A stretch of DNA of 64,000 nucleotides from Enterobacteriaceae bacterium RIT714 (lineage in GTDB: Bacteria; Pseudomonadota; Gammaproteobacteria; Enterobacterales; Enterobacteriaceae). The position numbers were made by a program, and so were the translations under genes. The DNA is taken from NCBI GenBank assembly GCA_009668015.1, contig WJYB01000007.1, forward strand, positions 62,001-126,000. The letters run 5' to 3'. The notes under the pieces were generated by a model, which saw only the letters and a program-made list of their open reading frames with translations, was not told where the DNA came from and ran no database searches. Positions 1 through 9,325 of the stretch are shown here, one piece after another; position 1 is the first letter of the stretch, and the number at the start of each line of letters is the position of its first letter.

Positions 1-80
1 ATATTGCAGAGTTGAACGCGCAGCGCTGAGGTTTTGCCGGGTGGCGCGTAGCGGCGATTTTCTTTGCCGAGAGCCGGGAG

Positions 81-111
81 TGTAAAGGGGGCGGCGATAG
101 CCCCCTTTACA
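81..111. terminator. Perfect 12-bp inverted repeat, likely bidirectional terminator
   Basis: TGTAAAGGGGGC (81-92) pairs perfectly with GCCCCCTTTACA (100-111) across a 7-nt loop. It lies about 170 bp past the stop of the minus-strand transporter operon. The long GC-rich stem suggests a transcription terminator or mRNA-stabilising hairpin. There is no good T-run on either side, so intrinsic termination is uncertain. Confidence 0.5.
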
Positions 112-199
112 CGTTCACGGGTGACGGGGTTCACAGACAAACAAGGAAAGGAAGGTGAACGGAATGACTACTTCAGTCGCATGCTTCCCCTCACCCCAG

Positions 200-221
200 C
201 CCTCTCCCTGAATGGAGAGGG
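200..221. repeat. Dispersed GC-rich hairpin repeat, copy 1
   Basis: CCCTCTCC (200-207) and GGAGAGGG (214-221) form an 8-bp stem with a 6-nt loop, flanked by TCACCCCAG. The same core and flank recur at 32.6, 34.6-34.7 and 60.7-60.8 kb, here in reverse orientation. It looks like one member of a dispersed intergenic palindromic family. Confidence 0.6.
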
Positions 222-284
222 GGCCGACCGTGCCGCTATTTTTTTTGTGAAGTTCCCTCAACCCACTGGAAGGGGGAGTACAGC

Positions 285-1331
285 CTACGCCGCATCCGCT
301 AACACAAACATCCCATACGGATGGATCTCCAGATAGTAGTTATCGCCCTCATTCGGCTGCAGGCGCGTCGCATTCACCTGCAACAAAATCTCCTGCCCGT
401 GCCAGTCAACGATGACCTCATACTGCGGCCCCATGTAGGCGACATGGCGGATGGTGCAGCGCTGGCTTTCGTCGCCGCGCTCACTCAGGGTAATGGCTTC
501 CGGACGGACGCCCACGGAGCCTGAACCTTCACGCGCAAAGTGCATCGGGCGCGGCAGGCGATAGCCGTGGATCTCGACGAAATCGTCGCTGAAACGGGCG
601 GGGAACAGGTTGGCGTCGCCCATAAAGCTCGCCATAAAGCGCGATGCGGGCTGGCGATAGAGATCCTGCGGCGAACCAATCTGCATAATGTTGCCTTTGT
701 TCATCACCAGCACGGTATCGGACACCGCAAACGCCTCGCTCTGATCGTGCGTGACGTACAGCGAGGTGATGTTGAACTGCTTTTGCAGCTCGCGAATTTT
801 GTCGCGCATACTGCGGCGCAGGTTGGCATCGAGGTTACTCAGCGGTTCATCAAACAGCAGCACTTTTGGCTTGAGGATCAGCGCGCGCGCCAGCGCCACG
901 CGCTGCTGCTGGCCGCCGGAGATCTGATCGACATAGCGATCTTCAAACCCTTCCAGATCGACCATCGCCAGCGCCTCTTTTACCCGCGCTTTGGTTTCAG
1001 CGCGCGACACGCCGAGCATTTTCAGGCCGTAGCCGACGTTCTCGCCCAGCGACATGTGCGGGAACAGGGCGTAAGACTGGAACACCATACAAATATCGCG
1101 CTGCTGGATGGAACGATGCGTCACATCCTCGCCGTCGATCAGAATTTGCCCTTCGGTGGGTTTTTCCAGTCCGGCGACCAGACGCAGCACGGTGGTCTTG
1201 CCGCACCCGGACGGGCCGAGAAGTGTGACCATTTGCCCCTGCGGGATCGCCAGGTTGATGTTCTCAATAACGGTATTATTCCCGAAGCGCTTGGTGACAT
1301 TGCGCAGTTCAACGAAATGTTTCTGAGTCAT
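285..1331 (-). CDS. afuC: ABC transporter ATP-binding subunit, AfuC-like (sugar-phosphate uptake)
   Basis: This is the 348-residue ATPase of an importer, acting on the cytoplasmic face of the inner membrane. Walker A is GPSGCGKTT, the ABC signature is ISGGQQQR and Walker B is VLLFDEP. The C-terminal third resembles the TOBE domain of the Fe3+/spermidine/putrescine/sugar-phosphate ATPase class. I chose the ATG at 1331 (MTQKHFVEL); it starts 4 nt past the stop of the permease gene, so the two are translationally linked. It is the last gene of a minus-strand run that begins with UhpA/UhpB-like regulators. By sequence alone it could equally be a ferric-iron or 2-aminoethylphosphonate ATPase. The sugar-phosphate call comes from the neighbours and from the binding protein. 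Confidence 0.75.
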   Translation of the reverse strand: MTQKHFVELRNVTKRFGNNTVIENINLAIPQGQMVTLLGPSGCGKTTVLRLVAGLEKPTEGQILIDGEDVTHRSIQQRDICMVFQSYALFPHMSLGENVGYGLKMLGVSRAETKARVKEALAMVDLEGFEDRYVDQISGGQQQRVALARALILKPKVLLFDEPLSNLDANLRRSMRDKIRELQKQFNITSLYVTHDQSEAFAVSDTVLVMNKGNIMQIGSPQDLYRQPASRFMASFMGDANLFPARFSDDFVEIHGYRLPRPMHFAREGSGSVGVRPEAITLSERGDESQRCTIRHVAYMGPQYEVIVDWHGQEILLQVNATRLQPNEGDNYYLEIHPYGMFVLADAA

Positions 1332-1335
1332 AGGG

Positions 1336-3414
1336 TTACGCCTGGTTTTTGGCTTTTGAACGGGAGGTACGCGCCTCACCGATCAGCCAGTCAAAGAGGA
1401 AAATGATCGCCAGCATGACCACAATCAGGATCGAGCCGTAGGCGATCGCCACGCCGTATTCGCCGTCTTCCACGCGGTTCAGAATATAGGCCGTTGCCAC
1501 GCGGGTATCCGGCGTGACGAGGAACACAATGGCACTCACAGTGGTAATGGCGCGCACGAAGCTGTAAATCAGCGCCGACAGGATAGCCGGGCGCAGCAGC
1601 GGCAGCAGAATGTGCGTGATGGTGCGCAACGATCCGGCGCGCAGGCTGAGCGACGCCTCGTCCAGTGATTTGTCGATCTGCCCCAGGCCCGCAATCCCGG
1701 CGCGAATGCCGACCGGCACGTTACGCATCACCATCGAAATAATCACTATCGCCGCCGTTCCCGTCAGGTAAACCGGGGCGCTGTTAAAGGCCAGGATATA
1801 CGACACGCCCGCCACCGTGCCCGGTACGGCAAAGCACAGCATGGTGGTGAATTCGATGGTCTTTTTGCCTTTAAATTGCTGGCGGACCACCACCCAGGCG
1901 ATTAACAGACCAAACCCGGCGGTGATCGGTGCGGCGATCCCGGCATACAGCAGAGTATCGAGCAGAGAAGGCCATGCACCGTCGTTCATCCCCTGGCCGA
2001 ACAGCTTGATAAAGTTATCCAGCGTCAGGGTGTAATCCACGCCCCAGTTGACCGTAAAGCTGCCGTAGAAAATGCTGCCGTAGAGCAGGGCATTAAAGGC
2101 TATCCACACCGCCAGCAGGGCGATCACGCTCCACACCAGCGTCACGGGCAGCGGCTGCACATCGCCGCGGTATGATTTGCCTGAAACGGTGACGTACGAC
2201 CGTTTGCCGATCCACATATACTGGATGCAGAACACCAGCAGCGAGAAGACCAGCAGGAAGGCACCGAGCGTACTGGCGGCCTGATAATCGAGCTGCGAAC
2301 CGGTGATATAGAAGTAGATTTGCGTCGCCAGCACGTCGAAGTTGCCGCCCAGCACCAGCGGGTTACTGAAGTCGGCCAGCGACTGCACGATCACGATCAG
2401 GAAGGCGTTAGCCAGCGCCGGTTTAAGCAGTGGCACGAAAACGCCGTTAAAGGTCTGCCAGCGGCTGGCGCGCAGGGTATAGGAGGCCTCTTCCAGCGAC
2501 GGATGAATCGTTTTGATTGCCCCGTCGAGGATCATAAAGGCCATCGGGGTGAACGCCAGCACTTGCGCCAGCCAGATGCCGGTAAATCCGTACAGCCAGT
2601 TGGTGTTGGTCAGGCCAAACCAGTCGACCATCAGCTCGGTGACATAGCCGGAGCGGCCCATCATCAGCGTTACACCTAAACCGACCACAAACGGTGGAGT
2701 GACGATCGGCAGGATCGAGAAGATGCGGCCAATAATGGCGCTGCGTCTTGCGATACGGGTGGTGTAAATTGCCAGCACCAGGCCGAAGAAAGTACAGCCA
2801 ATCCCGACGGCAATCGACAGCAGGATCGAGTTGATAATGACCTGGACGATATGCGCCTGCGACAGCACATTCATAAAGGCCAGCGGGGCGAATTCTCCTG
2901 CATCGTTGGTGAACATCGGAATGAAAATGGCGATGCTCGGCCAGACAATGAAGATGCCGATCAGCGCGACGATAGCGATCAGCGAGCCAATCACAAAGCG
3001 GTCACCGCCCAGCCACTCCAGACGCGTCAGCGCCAGAGTCATGATGGCGCCAAGGGCGATAAACAGCACGATGGTGGCATAACCCAGGCCGCGTCCTTCA
3101 ACGGTGGCACTGATCACCACAAAGGCCATGCACAGCAGCGCCCAGCCAGCATCGAGATAGTGGCGGCTGCGCTGTTCGCGCTTCGCTTCGTTAAACGGCC
3201 TGATTAGCAGCAGGCCTGGCAACAGATACCACAGCCAGCTGATATTGAAATGGGACCAGCTGTAGGCGTCGATAATTTCGTCGCGCGTTGACTCCAGCAG
3301 GCCGTAATCCAGGCTCCAGCTCGGCAGCAGCGCAAAAGCCAGCCAGCTAAGCAAAACCCACAGGAATACCGCATCCCGTTTTTGGGCGGGATGAAGAGCT
3401 AATGTGTGTGACAT
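1336..3414 (-). CDS. afuB: ABC transporter permease, fused two-domain AfuB-like protein
   Basis: This 692-residue inner-membrane permease carries two complete binding-protein-dependent transport domains in one chain. Each half has an EAA loop that docks the ATPase: [15 protein letters not shown] in the first half and [15 protein letters not shown] in the second. About twelve or more hydrophobic segments are visible. FbpB/AfuB-type permeases are typically fused like this, whereas the PhnU/PhnV 2-aminoethylphosphonate permeases are separate proteins. The ATG at 3414 (MSHTLALHP) has GGAAAA upstream; an earlier in-frame ATG at 3468 would add a proline-rich, non-membrane leader and is less likely. 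The binding-protein gene ends 65 bp upstream and the ATPase follows after 4 nt. Confidence 0.78.
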   Translation of the reverse strand: MSHTLALHPAQKRDAVFLWVLLSWLAFALLPSWSLDYGLLESTRDEIIDAYSWSHFNISWLWYLLPGLLLIRPFNEAKREQRSRHYLDAGWALLCMAFVVISATVEGRGLGYATIVLFIALGAIMTLALTRLEWLGGDRFVIGSLIAIVALIGIFIVWPSIAIFIPMFTNDAGEFAPLAFMNVLSQAHIVQVIINSILLSIAVGIGCTFFGLVLAIYTTRIARRSAIIGRIFSILPIVTPPFVVGLGVTLMMGRSGYVTELMVDWFGLTNTNWLYGFTGIWLAQVLAFTPMAFMILDGAIKTIHPSLEEASYTLRASRWQTFNGVFVPLLKPALANAFLIVIVQSLADFSNPLVLGGNFDVLATQIYFYITGSQLDYQAASTLGAFLLVFSLLVFCIQYMWIGKRSYVTVSGKSYRGDVQPLPVTLVWSVIALLAVWIAFNALLYGSIFYGSFTVNWGVDYTLTLDNFIKLFGQGMNDGAWPSLLDTLLYAGIAAPITAGFGLLIAWVVVRQQFKGKKTIEFTTMLCFAVPGTVAGVSYILAFNSAPVYLTGTAAIVIISMVMRNVPVGIRAGIAGLGQIDKSLDEASLSLRAGSLRTITHILLPLLRPAILSALIYSFVRAITTVSAIVFLVTPDTRVATAYILNRVEDGEYGVAIAYGSILIVVMLAIIFLFDWLIGEARTSRSKAKNQA

Positions 3415-3479
3415 AAATTTTCCGGGTGTTGGAGGCCCGGCAGTGAAAAACCGCCGGGCGAGAACCACTTATCGTGGGC

Positions 3480-4511
3480 TTATTTACCCATCTTCACGTC
3501 GCTGACCCATTTGTTGATCAGCGCCTTACGCACATCCGTTGAGCCGTATTTATCCATGTCATAGCTAATGAGTTTCAGATCGTCGAGCTTCAGCGAGTTC
3601 GGCGAAGTCTCGGCGGTTGTATTGGTCAGGATCTGGTAAGATTTGCCTTTCTTCCACGCCAGCTCCTGCGCCTCTTTGGAGAGTACCCAGTCCACGAACA
3701 GCTTCGCATTCTCTTCGTTTCGCGCGCCTTTCAGGATGCTGACGCCGCCGATCTCATACCCGGTGCCTTCGCACGGTGAAATCAACTCCAGCGGTGCGCC
3801 CTGTTCTTTTTCCAGCGAGTAGTCGTGCAGGAAACCGATCCCAATGGCCGTTTCACCGCGCGCGGCGTTACGCGCCGGGGCGATACCGGATTTGGTGTAC
3901 TGGGAGACGTTGCCGTTGAGCTGTTTCAGGTAGTCGAATGCCTGATCTTCGCCCCACAGCTGTACGAAGGTGGCGAGCGCGGTATAGGCCGTGCCGGAAC
4001 TCTGTGGATCGGCAATCTGGATCTCGCCTTTGTATTCCGGTTTGGTCAGATCTTTCCAGCATTTCGGCACGGGCAGGTTTTTCTCCTTCAGGCGCTGGGT
4101 GTTGACGCCAAAACCGAGAATACCGACGTAAACTGCGGAGGAGAGGTTGCCTTTCACTTTGGCCGGATCGCGGAATTTCTCCATGATCTGCTCCAGATTT
4201 TTTGATTTATACGGCTGCAGCAGACCCATCTCTCCGGCCTGCGATTGCGGATCCAGCGTGCCGCCGTACCAGACATCCGCCTGCGGGTTTTTCTTCTCGG
4301 CATCGACTTTTGCCAGCGTGCTGCCGGAGCCGTTGCGAATAAACGAGGTTTTGACATCGTACTTATCGCCGAACGCTTTGGTTTCGGCTTCGCACATTTC
4401 GTTAGTGGCGCTGCAATAGACCACCAGACGGCCTTTGGCCTGTGCTGCACCGGTTAAGGTAGCGAGTGCGATCCCGGAAGCAATGAGGGTAGAGAGAAGC
4501 GTTGTTTTCAT
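3480..4511 (-). CDS. afuA: Periplasmic sugar-phosphate-binding protein, AfuA-like
   Basis: This 343-residue protein has a clear signal peptide (MKTTLLSTLIASGIALATL…AQA), so the mature form is periplasmic. The fold class is that of ferric-binding proteins such as FbpA. However, where iron-binding members carry a tandem tyrosine (NNYY-like), this protein reads GFLHDYSLEKE, with His229-Asp230, and Glu253 follows. From memory, the equivalent His, Asp and Glu contact the sugar of glucose-6-phosphate in Actinobacillus and Citrobacter rodentium AfuA. That supports a hexose-phosphate ligand rather than iron. It starts 12 bp after the UhpC-like gene and precedes the fused permease. A 2-aminoethylphosphonate-binding role (PhnS-like) is the main alternative. 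Confidence 0.75.
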   Translation of the reverse strand: MKTTLLSTLIASGIALATLTGAAQAKGRLVVYCSATNEMCEAETKAFGDKYDVKTSFIRNGSGSTLAKVDAEKKNPQADVWYGGTLDPQSQAGEMGLLQPYKSKNLEQIMEKFRDPAKVKGNLSSAVYVGILGFGVNTQRLKEKNLPVPKCWKDLTKPEYKGEIQIADPQSSGTAYTALATFVQLWGEDQAFDYLKQLNGNVSQYTKSGIAPARNAARGETAIGIGFLHDYSLEKEQGAPLELISPCEGTGYEIGGVSILKGARNEENAKLFVDWVLSKEAQELAWKKGKSYQILTNTTAETSPNSLKLDDLKLISYDMDKYGSTDVRKALINKWVSDVKMGK

Positions 4512-4523
4512 TATTCAGCCCTT

Positions 4524-5825
4524 TTAAGACGTTATGTGACTGCGAGAAGCGGTGATGCCCGACATCAGCAGCGGCATCAGTAATAAACCCATCAGTACGG
4601 CGGCGATGGAGAGCAAACTGAACATCCCCGACCAACCGTATCGTTCGATAACCAGCGACAGTGGCCATCCGGCAAGTGAAGCGCCCAGATAGGCAAAGAC
4701 GCCGAGAAAACCGGTAATTGAGCCTGCCGCCTGCTTATGTCCGCATTCGACGGCGGCAAGACCAATCAGCATTTGCGGCCCAAAGACAAAAAAACCGACC
4801 GTAAAAAAACACATCGCCAGCAGGGCGTAATGATGAACCGGCGCCAGCCAGAGGGCGGCGACAGCAACCATCAGCCCCAGAGTGAACAGCAAAATCATTG
4901 GCGCGCGTTGCCCGCTGAACAGCAAATCCGATCCCCATCCGGCGAATAACGCGCCGAGAAGACCGCCCACTTCAAACAGCATCACCGTTGCGTTGGCGCT
5001 GAGCAGATTGACGCCGTGGCTCTCCGACAGCCAGATGTTTCCCCAGTCGTTCAGCGCGATGCGGATCAGATAGACCAGCACATACGACGCCCCCAGCAGC
5101 CAAATCATCGGGTTTTGCAGCATCGTAGTGCGTAACATCTGCCACAGCCCCATCGGCGGGCTTTGCTGCTCCTGGCGCAACTCCAGCGGATCGTTGCGCC
5201 ACTCCCCGACCGTGGGCAGACCCTCTTCCTGCGGTGTCCCCCGCAGCTGTGTGGTCAGCCACAAGCCGAGCACAATGCTGATAATCCCCGGTGTCAGCAT
5301 CGCGGCCTGCCACCCCCAAAGATGGGCGGCAAAGGCACAAATCAGAGGAATAATCGCCCCACCGATATTGATGGAGGTATTCCAGCATCCCCACCAGAAG
5401 CCACGCTCGTTGCGCGAATACCAGTGGGTGAGCAATCGGGCACAGGGCGGCCAGCCCCATCCCTGAAAGAATCCGTTCAGCGTCCAGATGAACAGCAGCA
5501 GCCCGAAGGAGTCGCTGAAGGTGAACAGGACGTTTAGCACGCCGGTCGCCAGCAGACCGATACCCATAAACGCCCGCTGTCCGTGACTGTCGTGCCACAA
5601 TCCGGCGGCAAATTTTGATAACCCGTAGCTCAGATAAAACAGCGAACCGATAAGCCCGATATCGCTTTTGCTCAGCCCCAGGTCCATTTGCAGCGCGGGT
5701 AACACGTAGTTGACGCTTTTACGTGTCAGATAAAAAGCGGCGTACCCGACGGCCATGCACAACAGTAAGCGTGGGCGTAGCACCCGATAACGTTGAGTAA
5801 TCTGTTCAGCAGACAGTGCGTGCAT
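4524..5825 (-). CDS. UhpC-like MFS organophosphate sensor/transporter
   Basis: The 433-residue protein has twelve predicted membrane segments and the organophosphate:Pi antiporter family signature regions (LPALQMDLGLSKSDIG; DSHGQRAFMGIG). In the classical Uhp system UhpC is a transporter-like receptor that senses external glucose-6-phosphate and activates the UhpB kinase. The position directly after an UhpB-like kinase gene suggests the same job here. I chose the ATG at 5825 (MHALSAEQ), preceded by CGGAGA; the longer frame reaching 5951 overlaps the kinase gene and begins with non-family residues. An 85-bp gap with a dyad separates it from the kinase gene. It could also itself transport the sugar phosphate. 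Confidence 0.75.
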   Translation of the reverse strand: MHALSAEQITQRYRVLRPRLLLCMAVGYAAFYLTRKSVNYVLPALQMDLGLSKSDIGLIGSLFYLSYGLSKFAAGLWHDSHGQRAFMGIGLLATGVLNVLFTFSDSFGLLLFIWTLNGFFQGWGWPPCARLLTHWYSRNERGFWWGCWNTSINIGGAIIPLICAFAAHLWGWQAAMLTPGIISIVLGLWLTTQLRGTPQEEGLPTVGEWRNDPLELRQEQQSPPMGLWQMLRTTMLQNPMIWLLGASYVLVYLIRIALNDWGNIWLSESHGVNLLSANATVMLFEVGGLLGALFAGWGSDLLFSGQRAPMILLFTLGLMVAVAALWLAPVHHYALLAMCFFTVGFFVFGPQMLIGLAAVECGHKQAAGSITGFLGVFAYLGASLAGWPLSLVIERYGWSGMFSLLSIAAVLMGLLLMPLLMSGITASRSHITS

Positions 5826-5879
5826 GGCGTTCTCCGGTTGAGCTGACTGTAGGAAAGTGCAAGGCAAAAGGGATGAGAG

Positions 5880-5903
5880 AAAGTCTGGAGTGGCTAAGAC
5901 TTT
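5880..5903. promoter_or_regulatory. Operator-like dyad upstream of the UhpC-like/afuABC genes
   Basis: AAAGTCT (5880-5886) and AGACTTT (5897-5903) are perfect 7-bp arms with a 10-bp spacer. Their centres are therefore about 17 bp apart, as expected for a dimeric regulator. The site lies in the only sizeable gap of the operon, about 55-80 bp before the start of the UhpC-like gene. It could bind the UhpA-like regulator. That is inference; chance occurrence is possible. Confidence 0.35.
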
Positions 5904-5910
5904 TTCCTGG

Positions 5911-7452
5911 TTAACGCGGTGTTTGTTGCAAAATTGTGGGCAGGTTAACAATTACGCGCGTCCCGCCCTGCGATGCCAGGGTGAATTCACCGCCCAGCGC
6001 GTGAACCCGTTCGCGCATGCCCTGAATGCCAAAACCGGCGGACGTGTAGGGCTGGATACCGCCGCCGTTGTCCGTCACCTCCAGTAAGAGACGGTTATCG
6101 TGCTGGCGCAGCACAATCGTCACTTCACTGGCATCCGCGTGTTTGCTGACGTTATTGAGCAGCTCCTGCACCAGGCGATAGAGGGTAAAAACCAGGGTTT
6201 CGTTTTGCGGCGGCGCGTCTAACCGCCAGTCAAAACGACAGGTAATCCCTCGCTCGGCAAAGGCGAATTCGTTCACCAGATGATGCAGCGCTTCCTTGAG
6301 CGACAGCTCATCCAGCACCGGCGGGCGCAGCTGGCGCAACAGCTGACGGGTCGAGTGATGAATGCGCCTGGCCAGCTCGTTAATCTGTCCGGCGGCTTCG
6401 ATCGCCAGCGGCGTATCTCCCGCGCGTTTCACCAGCTGAGACTGGATCTGAATCGCCGTGATGTTCTGACCGATTTCGTCGTGCAGCTCGCGGGCCAGAT
6501 GCTTGCGGGTATCTTCTTCGGTGTGGATCAGCTTTTCGGTGAGCTCTCGCCGCGTCTGTAGCTCCGCCTCAAGCCTGCGGCGATAGTGGTCAAGATTCAG
6601 CGCCAACTGCTGCTGACGGCTGATGGCAATCCCCAGCCCAATGCCGAGCAGCGACTGGGTGGCGAGGAAAATTTCCAGTTCCAGCAAATCGCTAAACCCG
6701 ACGCCTACCTGACGGGCAATGGTGATCATCATGCTGCCCAGCAGCCCGGAGAGCACGCCGCCCTGCCAGCCGAATTTCCACGCCATCACCACGTTTGGCA
6801 GAAACACCACAATCAGCAGCAGGCGTTCGAGGGCCGGGGAGAGCACCATTTGCGTGCCGATCCCGATAATGAAAAACAGGCTGCACCAGATAATTAAAGA
6901 GGTGCGCAGCGGTGGGTTGGTGGTGTCCAGCCCGAGCAGATGGTAGCGGTGCTGCTGGCGCAGGAATTCGAATACCAGATAGACAAAGGGGGTCAGCAGC
7001 ACGCCGCCGGTAAAAGAGGCCAGCCCCAGGAGTGTGGCGGGGCTTTGCAAAAATGGCGCGAGGATCAGGGTTTGCAGAACGGCATTGATGCTCACCGCCG
7101 CAATCAGCAGCGACAGCCGCTGCCAGTACAAGGGAAAACGGTGCCAGTAGCGCTGCACGGCGTAAGCGGACACCAGCCCAACGGGCGGCGCGGCCAGCAT
7201 CAGATAGCTTGTCAGTAATTGCTCACTGTGCAGCCAGAGAATGGCGGCCAGCGTGGGCAAAATTACGGCGGGCCAGAAGCGACGTGCCAGCAGGATCAGC
7301 AATGCCAGATAAACACCCTGCGGCAGAAACAGCACCGCCTGCTGGCCGTTGTGAGTGAGATAAAAACTGAGCGTCCACAGCATCAGCCAGCCGGTTCCCC
7401 AGGCCAGCATAATAAACAACGACAGAATAATGTGCCGCAGAGAGCGCCGCAT
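5911..7452 (-). CDS. UhpB-like MASE1 sensor histidine kinase
   Basis: This 513-residue inner-membrane kinase has a hydrophobic MASE1-like sensor region over about residues 10-280. A short coiled coil follows, then a HisKA_3-type dimerisation domain with the phospho-acceptor His324 in RELHDEIGQN. The C-terminal HATPase ends the protein (DNGGGI; GFGIQGMRERV). Length and order match E. coli UhpB (500 residues). It presumably receives the ligand signal from the UhpC-like partner and phosphorylates the UhpA-like regulator. Its ATG touches the stop of the regulator gene (TGATG), showing translational coupling. The sequence is diverged from UhpB proper, so I give no symbol. Confidence 0.78.
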   Translation of the reverse strand: MRRSLRHIILSLFIMLAWGTGWLMLWTLSFYLTHNGQQAVLFLPQGVYLALLILLARRFWPAVILPTLAAILWLHSEQLLTSYLMLAAPPVGLVSAYAVQRYWHRFPLYWQRLSLLIAAVSINAVLQTLILAPFLQSPATLLGLASFTGGVLLTPFVYLVFEFLRQQHRYHLLGLDTTNPPLRTSLIIWCSLFFIIGIGTQMVLSPALERLLLIVVFLPNVVMAWKFGWQGGVLSGLLGSMMITIARQVGVGFSDLLELEIFLATQSLLGIGLGIAISRQQQLALNLDHYRRRLEAELQTRRELTEKLIHTEEDTRKHLARELHDEIGQNITAIQIQSQLVKRAGDTPLAIEAAGQINELARRIHHSTRQLLRQLRPPVLDELSLKEALHHLVNEFAFAERGITCRFDWRLDAPPQNETLVFTLYRLVQELLNNVSKHADASEVTIVLRQHDNRLLLEVTDNGGGIQPYTSAGFGIQGMRERVHALGGEFTLASQGGTRVIVNLPTILQQTPR

Positions 7453-8081
7453 CAGTGGCCCGTCAGCAGCTGATTATCGAGAGCGAAATGCACCAGCTCA
7501 ATGGTGCTGCTGCACTGCAGTTTGCCCAACACATTCGCGCGATGAACGTGGACCGTCTTATGGCTCAGTTCGAGGGTAAAAGCGATAGCTTTGACGCTTT
7601 CGCCTTTAACCAGCAGGTCGAATACCTCGCGTTCGCGCGGGGTAAGGACATCAAGCACTTTCGACACCGGCTGGCCGCCGCGCAGGGCTTTGACCGCATC
7701 GGCGCAAAGATAATGACCGCCCATACCGACGGAGCGCACCGCCTGCACCAGCTCTTCCGGGCCGCAGCGTTTGGTGAGATACCCACTGGCCCCGGCGTCG
7801 AGCGCGCTTTGCACGAAAGCGGGCGTGTCATAGATGCTCAAAATGATGGCGCGAAACGTCGGGCGCTGCTGGCGAAGCCGCTTGAGCAGGCTGAGGCCGT
7901 TTTCATCAGGCATGGCGACATCCAGCACAGCAACGTCAATATCGCGGTGCGTTAAGGCGGGCCAGGCCTCGGCGGCGCTGCTGTACTGGCCTTCGACCAC
8001 CAGGTCGTCTTCCAGATTTAACAGCTGCGCGAAACCGGACCGTACCACCACATGGTCATCTACCAGCACCACTTTGATCAT
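7452..8081 (-). CDS. UhpA-like response regulator (NarL/LuxR family)
   Basis: The 209-residue regulator has a receiver domain with acidic pair Asp8-Asp9, phospho-acceptor Asp54 (AVLDVAMPDE) and Lys104. A LuxR-type helix-turn-helix follows at about residues 145-205 (LTPREREVFDLLVKGE…KTVHVHRANVLGKL). The KTVHVHRAN recognition-helix segment is the same as in E. coli UhpA as I recall it. The start is the ATG at 8081 (MIKVVLVDDH), which has AAGGTGG at good spacing; the ATG at 8090 sits almost on that Shine-Dalgarno. It is the first gene of the operon and is divergent from tauA across 269 bp. It probably activates the UhpC-like/afuABC genes. Confidence 0.8.
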   Translation of the reverse strand: MIKVVLVDDHVVVRSGFAQLLNLEDDLVVEGQYSSAAEAWPALTHRDIDVAVLDVAMPDENGLSLLKRLRQQRPTFRAIILSIYDTPAFVQSALDAGASGYLTKRCGPEELVQAVRSVGMGGHYLCADAVKALRGGQPVSKVLDVLTPREREVFDLLVKGESVKAIAFTLELSHKTVHVHRANVLGKLQCSSTIELVHFALDNQLLTGH

Positions 8082-8350
8082 TTCATCCACCTTTGCTGAA
8101 TACTGGCTCTATGATGCCTGTCGCCATCGGGCTGGCAATCGTGTGCGTACGGATATGGAATGAATGTAACAAAATTGCAATAAAGACGTCGAACGGGCAA
8201 GCCAGACGTGACCCTCTCCGCACGAAATTCACTATGCTTTGCCACTTTTTTTCTAAAAACCTTTCGGCATTACAGATTCTTTTTTATTTCTTTATCAAAA
8301 TTCCCGCGCCGGAAATACTGCACCCATAACAAGAGAGGGGAGCAGGCACT

Positions 8351-9313
8351 ATGGCAATTTCATCGCGAATCACACTACTCGGCGCTCTGGCGCTGTGGGC
8401 ATTTCAGGCGCAGGCGGTAGACGTGACCGTCGCGTATCAAACTTCTGCTGAACCGGCGAAAGTCGCGCAGGCGGATAACACCTTTGCAAAAGAGAGTGGG
8501 GCAAACGTTGACTGGCGCAAGTTCGACAGCGGCGCGAGCATCGTGCGGGCCTTAGCCTCTGGCGATGTGCAGATCGGCAACCTTGGCTCAAGCCCGTTAG
8601 CCGTGGCGGCCAGCCAGCAGGTGCCGATTGAAGTGTTCCTTCTCGCCTCGCAGCTCGGAAACTCCGAGGCGCTGGTGGTGAAGAAAAACATCACCAAACC
8701 CGAAGATCTGATCGGTAAGCGCATTGCGGTGCCGTTTATCTCGACCACCCACTACAGCCTGCTGGCAGCGCTGAAACACTGGGGCATCAAACCGGGTCAG
8801 GTGCAAATTCTGAACCTGCAGCCCCCGGCGATTATCGCGGCGTGGCAGCGCGGGGATATTGACGGCGCTTATGTCTGGGCGCCGGCGGTCAACGAGCTGG
8901 AAAAAGACGGGACCGTGCTGACCGACTCCGAAAAAGTGGGGCAGTGGGGCGCGCCGACGCTGGATGTCTGGGTGGTGCGCAAAGATTTCGCCGACAAGCA
9001 TCCTGACGTGGTGAAAGCGTTCGCGAAAAGCGCTATCGACGCCCAGCAGCCTTATATCGAAAACCCGGATGAATGGTTAAAACAGCCTGCCAATCTGCAA
9101 AAACTGTCGCGCCTGAGCGGCGTCCCGGAATCTGACGTCCCAGGACTGGTGAAAGGCAACACCTATCTGACGCCTGCGCAACAGATACAGCAGCTTTCCG
9201 GGCCGGTGAATAAAGCGATTGTCGATACCGCCGGGTTCCTGAAAGAGCAGGGCAAAGTGCCTGCGGTAGCGGCGGACTACAGCCAGTTCGTCACCGATCG
9301 CTTTGTTAAATAA
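8351..9313 (+). CDS. tauA: Taurine ABC transporter, periplasmic binding protein TauA
   Basis: TauA captures taurine in the periplasm and delivers it to TauBC when sulfate is scarce. The protein has 320 residues, the same length as E. coli TauA, with a signal peptide ending near HFQAQA (residues 1-22 or so) and the SsuA/TauA NMT1-like fold (ASGDVQIGNLGSSPLAV). The ATG is preceded by GAGAGGGGAG. It heads a tight tauABCD operon and is divergent from the UhpA-like gene. In E. coli the operon is activated by Cbl and CysB; I could not define their sites in the 269-bp upstream gap. Confidence 0.93.
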   Translation: MAISSRITLLGALALWAFQAQAVDVTVAYQTSAEPAKVAQADNTFAKESGANVDWRKFDSGASIVRALASGDVQIGNLGSSPLAVAASQQVPIEVFLLASQLGNSEALVVKKNITKPEDLIGKRIAVPFISTTHYSLLAALKHWGIKPGQVQILNLQPPAIIAAWQRGDIDGAYVWAPAVNELEKDGTVLTDSEKVGQWGAPTLDVWVVRKDFADKHPDVVKAFAKSAIDAQQPYIENPDEWLKQPANLQKLSRLSGVPESDVPGLVKGNTYLTPAQQIQQLSGPVNKAIVDTAGFLKEQGKVPAVAADYSQFVTDRFVK

Positions 9314-9325
9314 CCGGAGGCCGTG

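Larger units (their letters stand above)
1..284. other. Left-edge intergenic region with two hairpins
   Basis: I see no complete gene here. A reading frame at positions 3-29 ends in a stop (…IAELNAQR then TGA) and could be the last codons of a plus-strand gene lying outside the window, but eight residues cannot be identified. The stretch holds a perfect 12-bp inverted repeat (81-111) and a repeat-family hairpin (200-221), described separately. It lies downstream of the minus-strand afuC-like gene, so both hairpins may help end that transcript. Confidence 0.5.

Noticed and set aside
540-1406. Long open frame opposite afuC
   Set aside because: Antisense shadow of a GC-rich gene; low-complexity His/Arg/Gln composition, no family features and no ribosome site.
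285-4511. phnSTUV (2-aminoethylphosphonate) transporter
   Set aside because: The permease is a single fused protein and UhpABC-like genes, not a PhnWX pathway or PhnR, adjoin; kept as the main alternative only.
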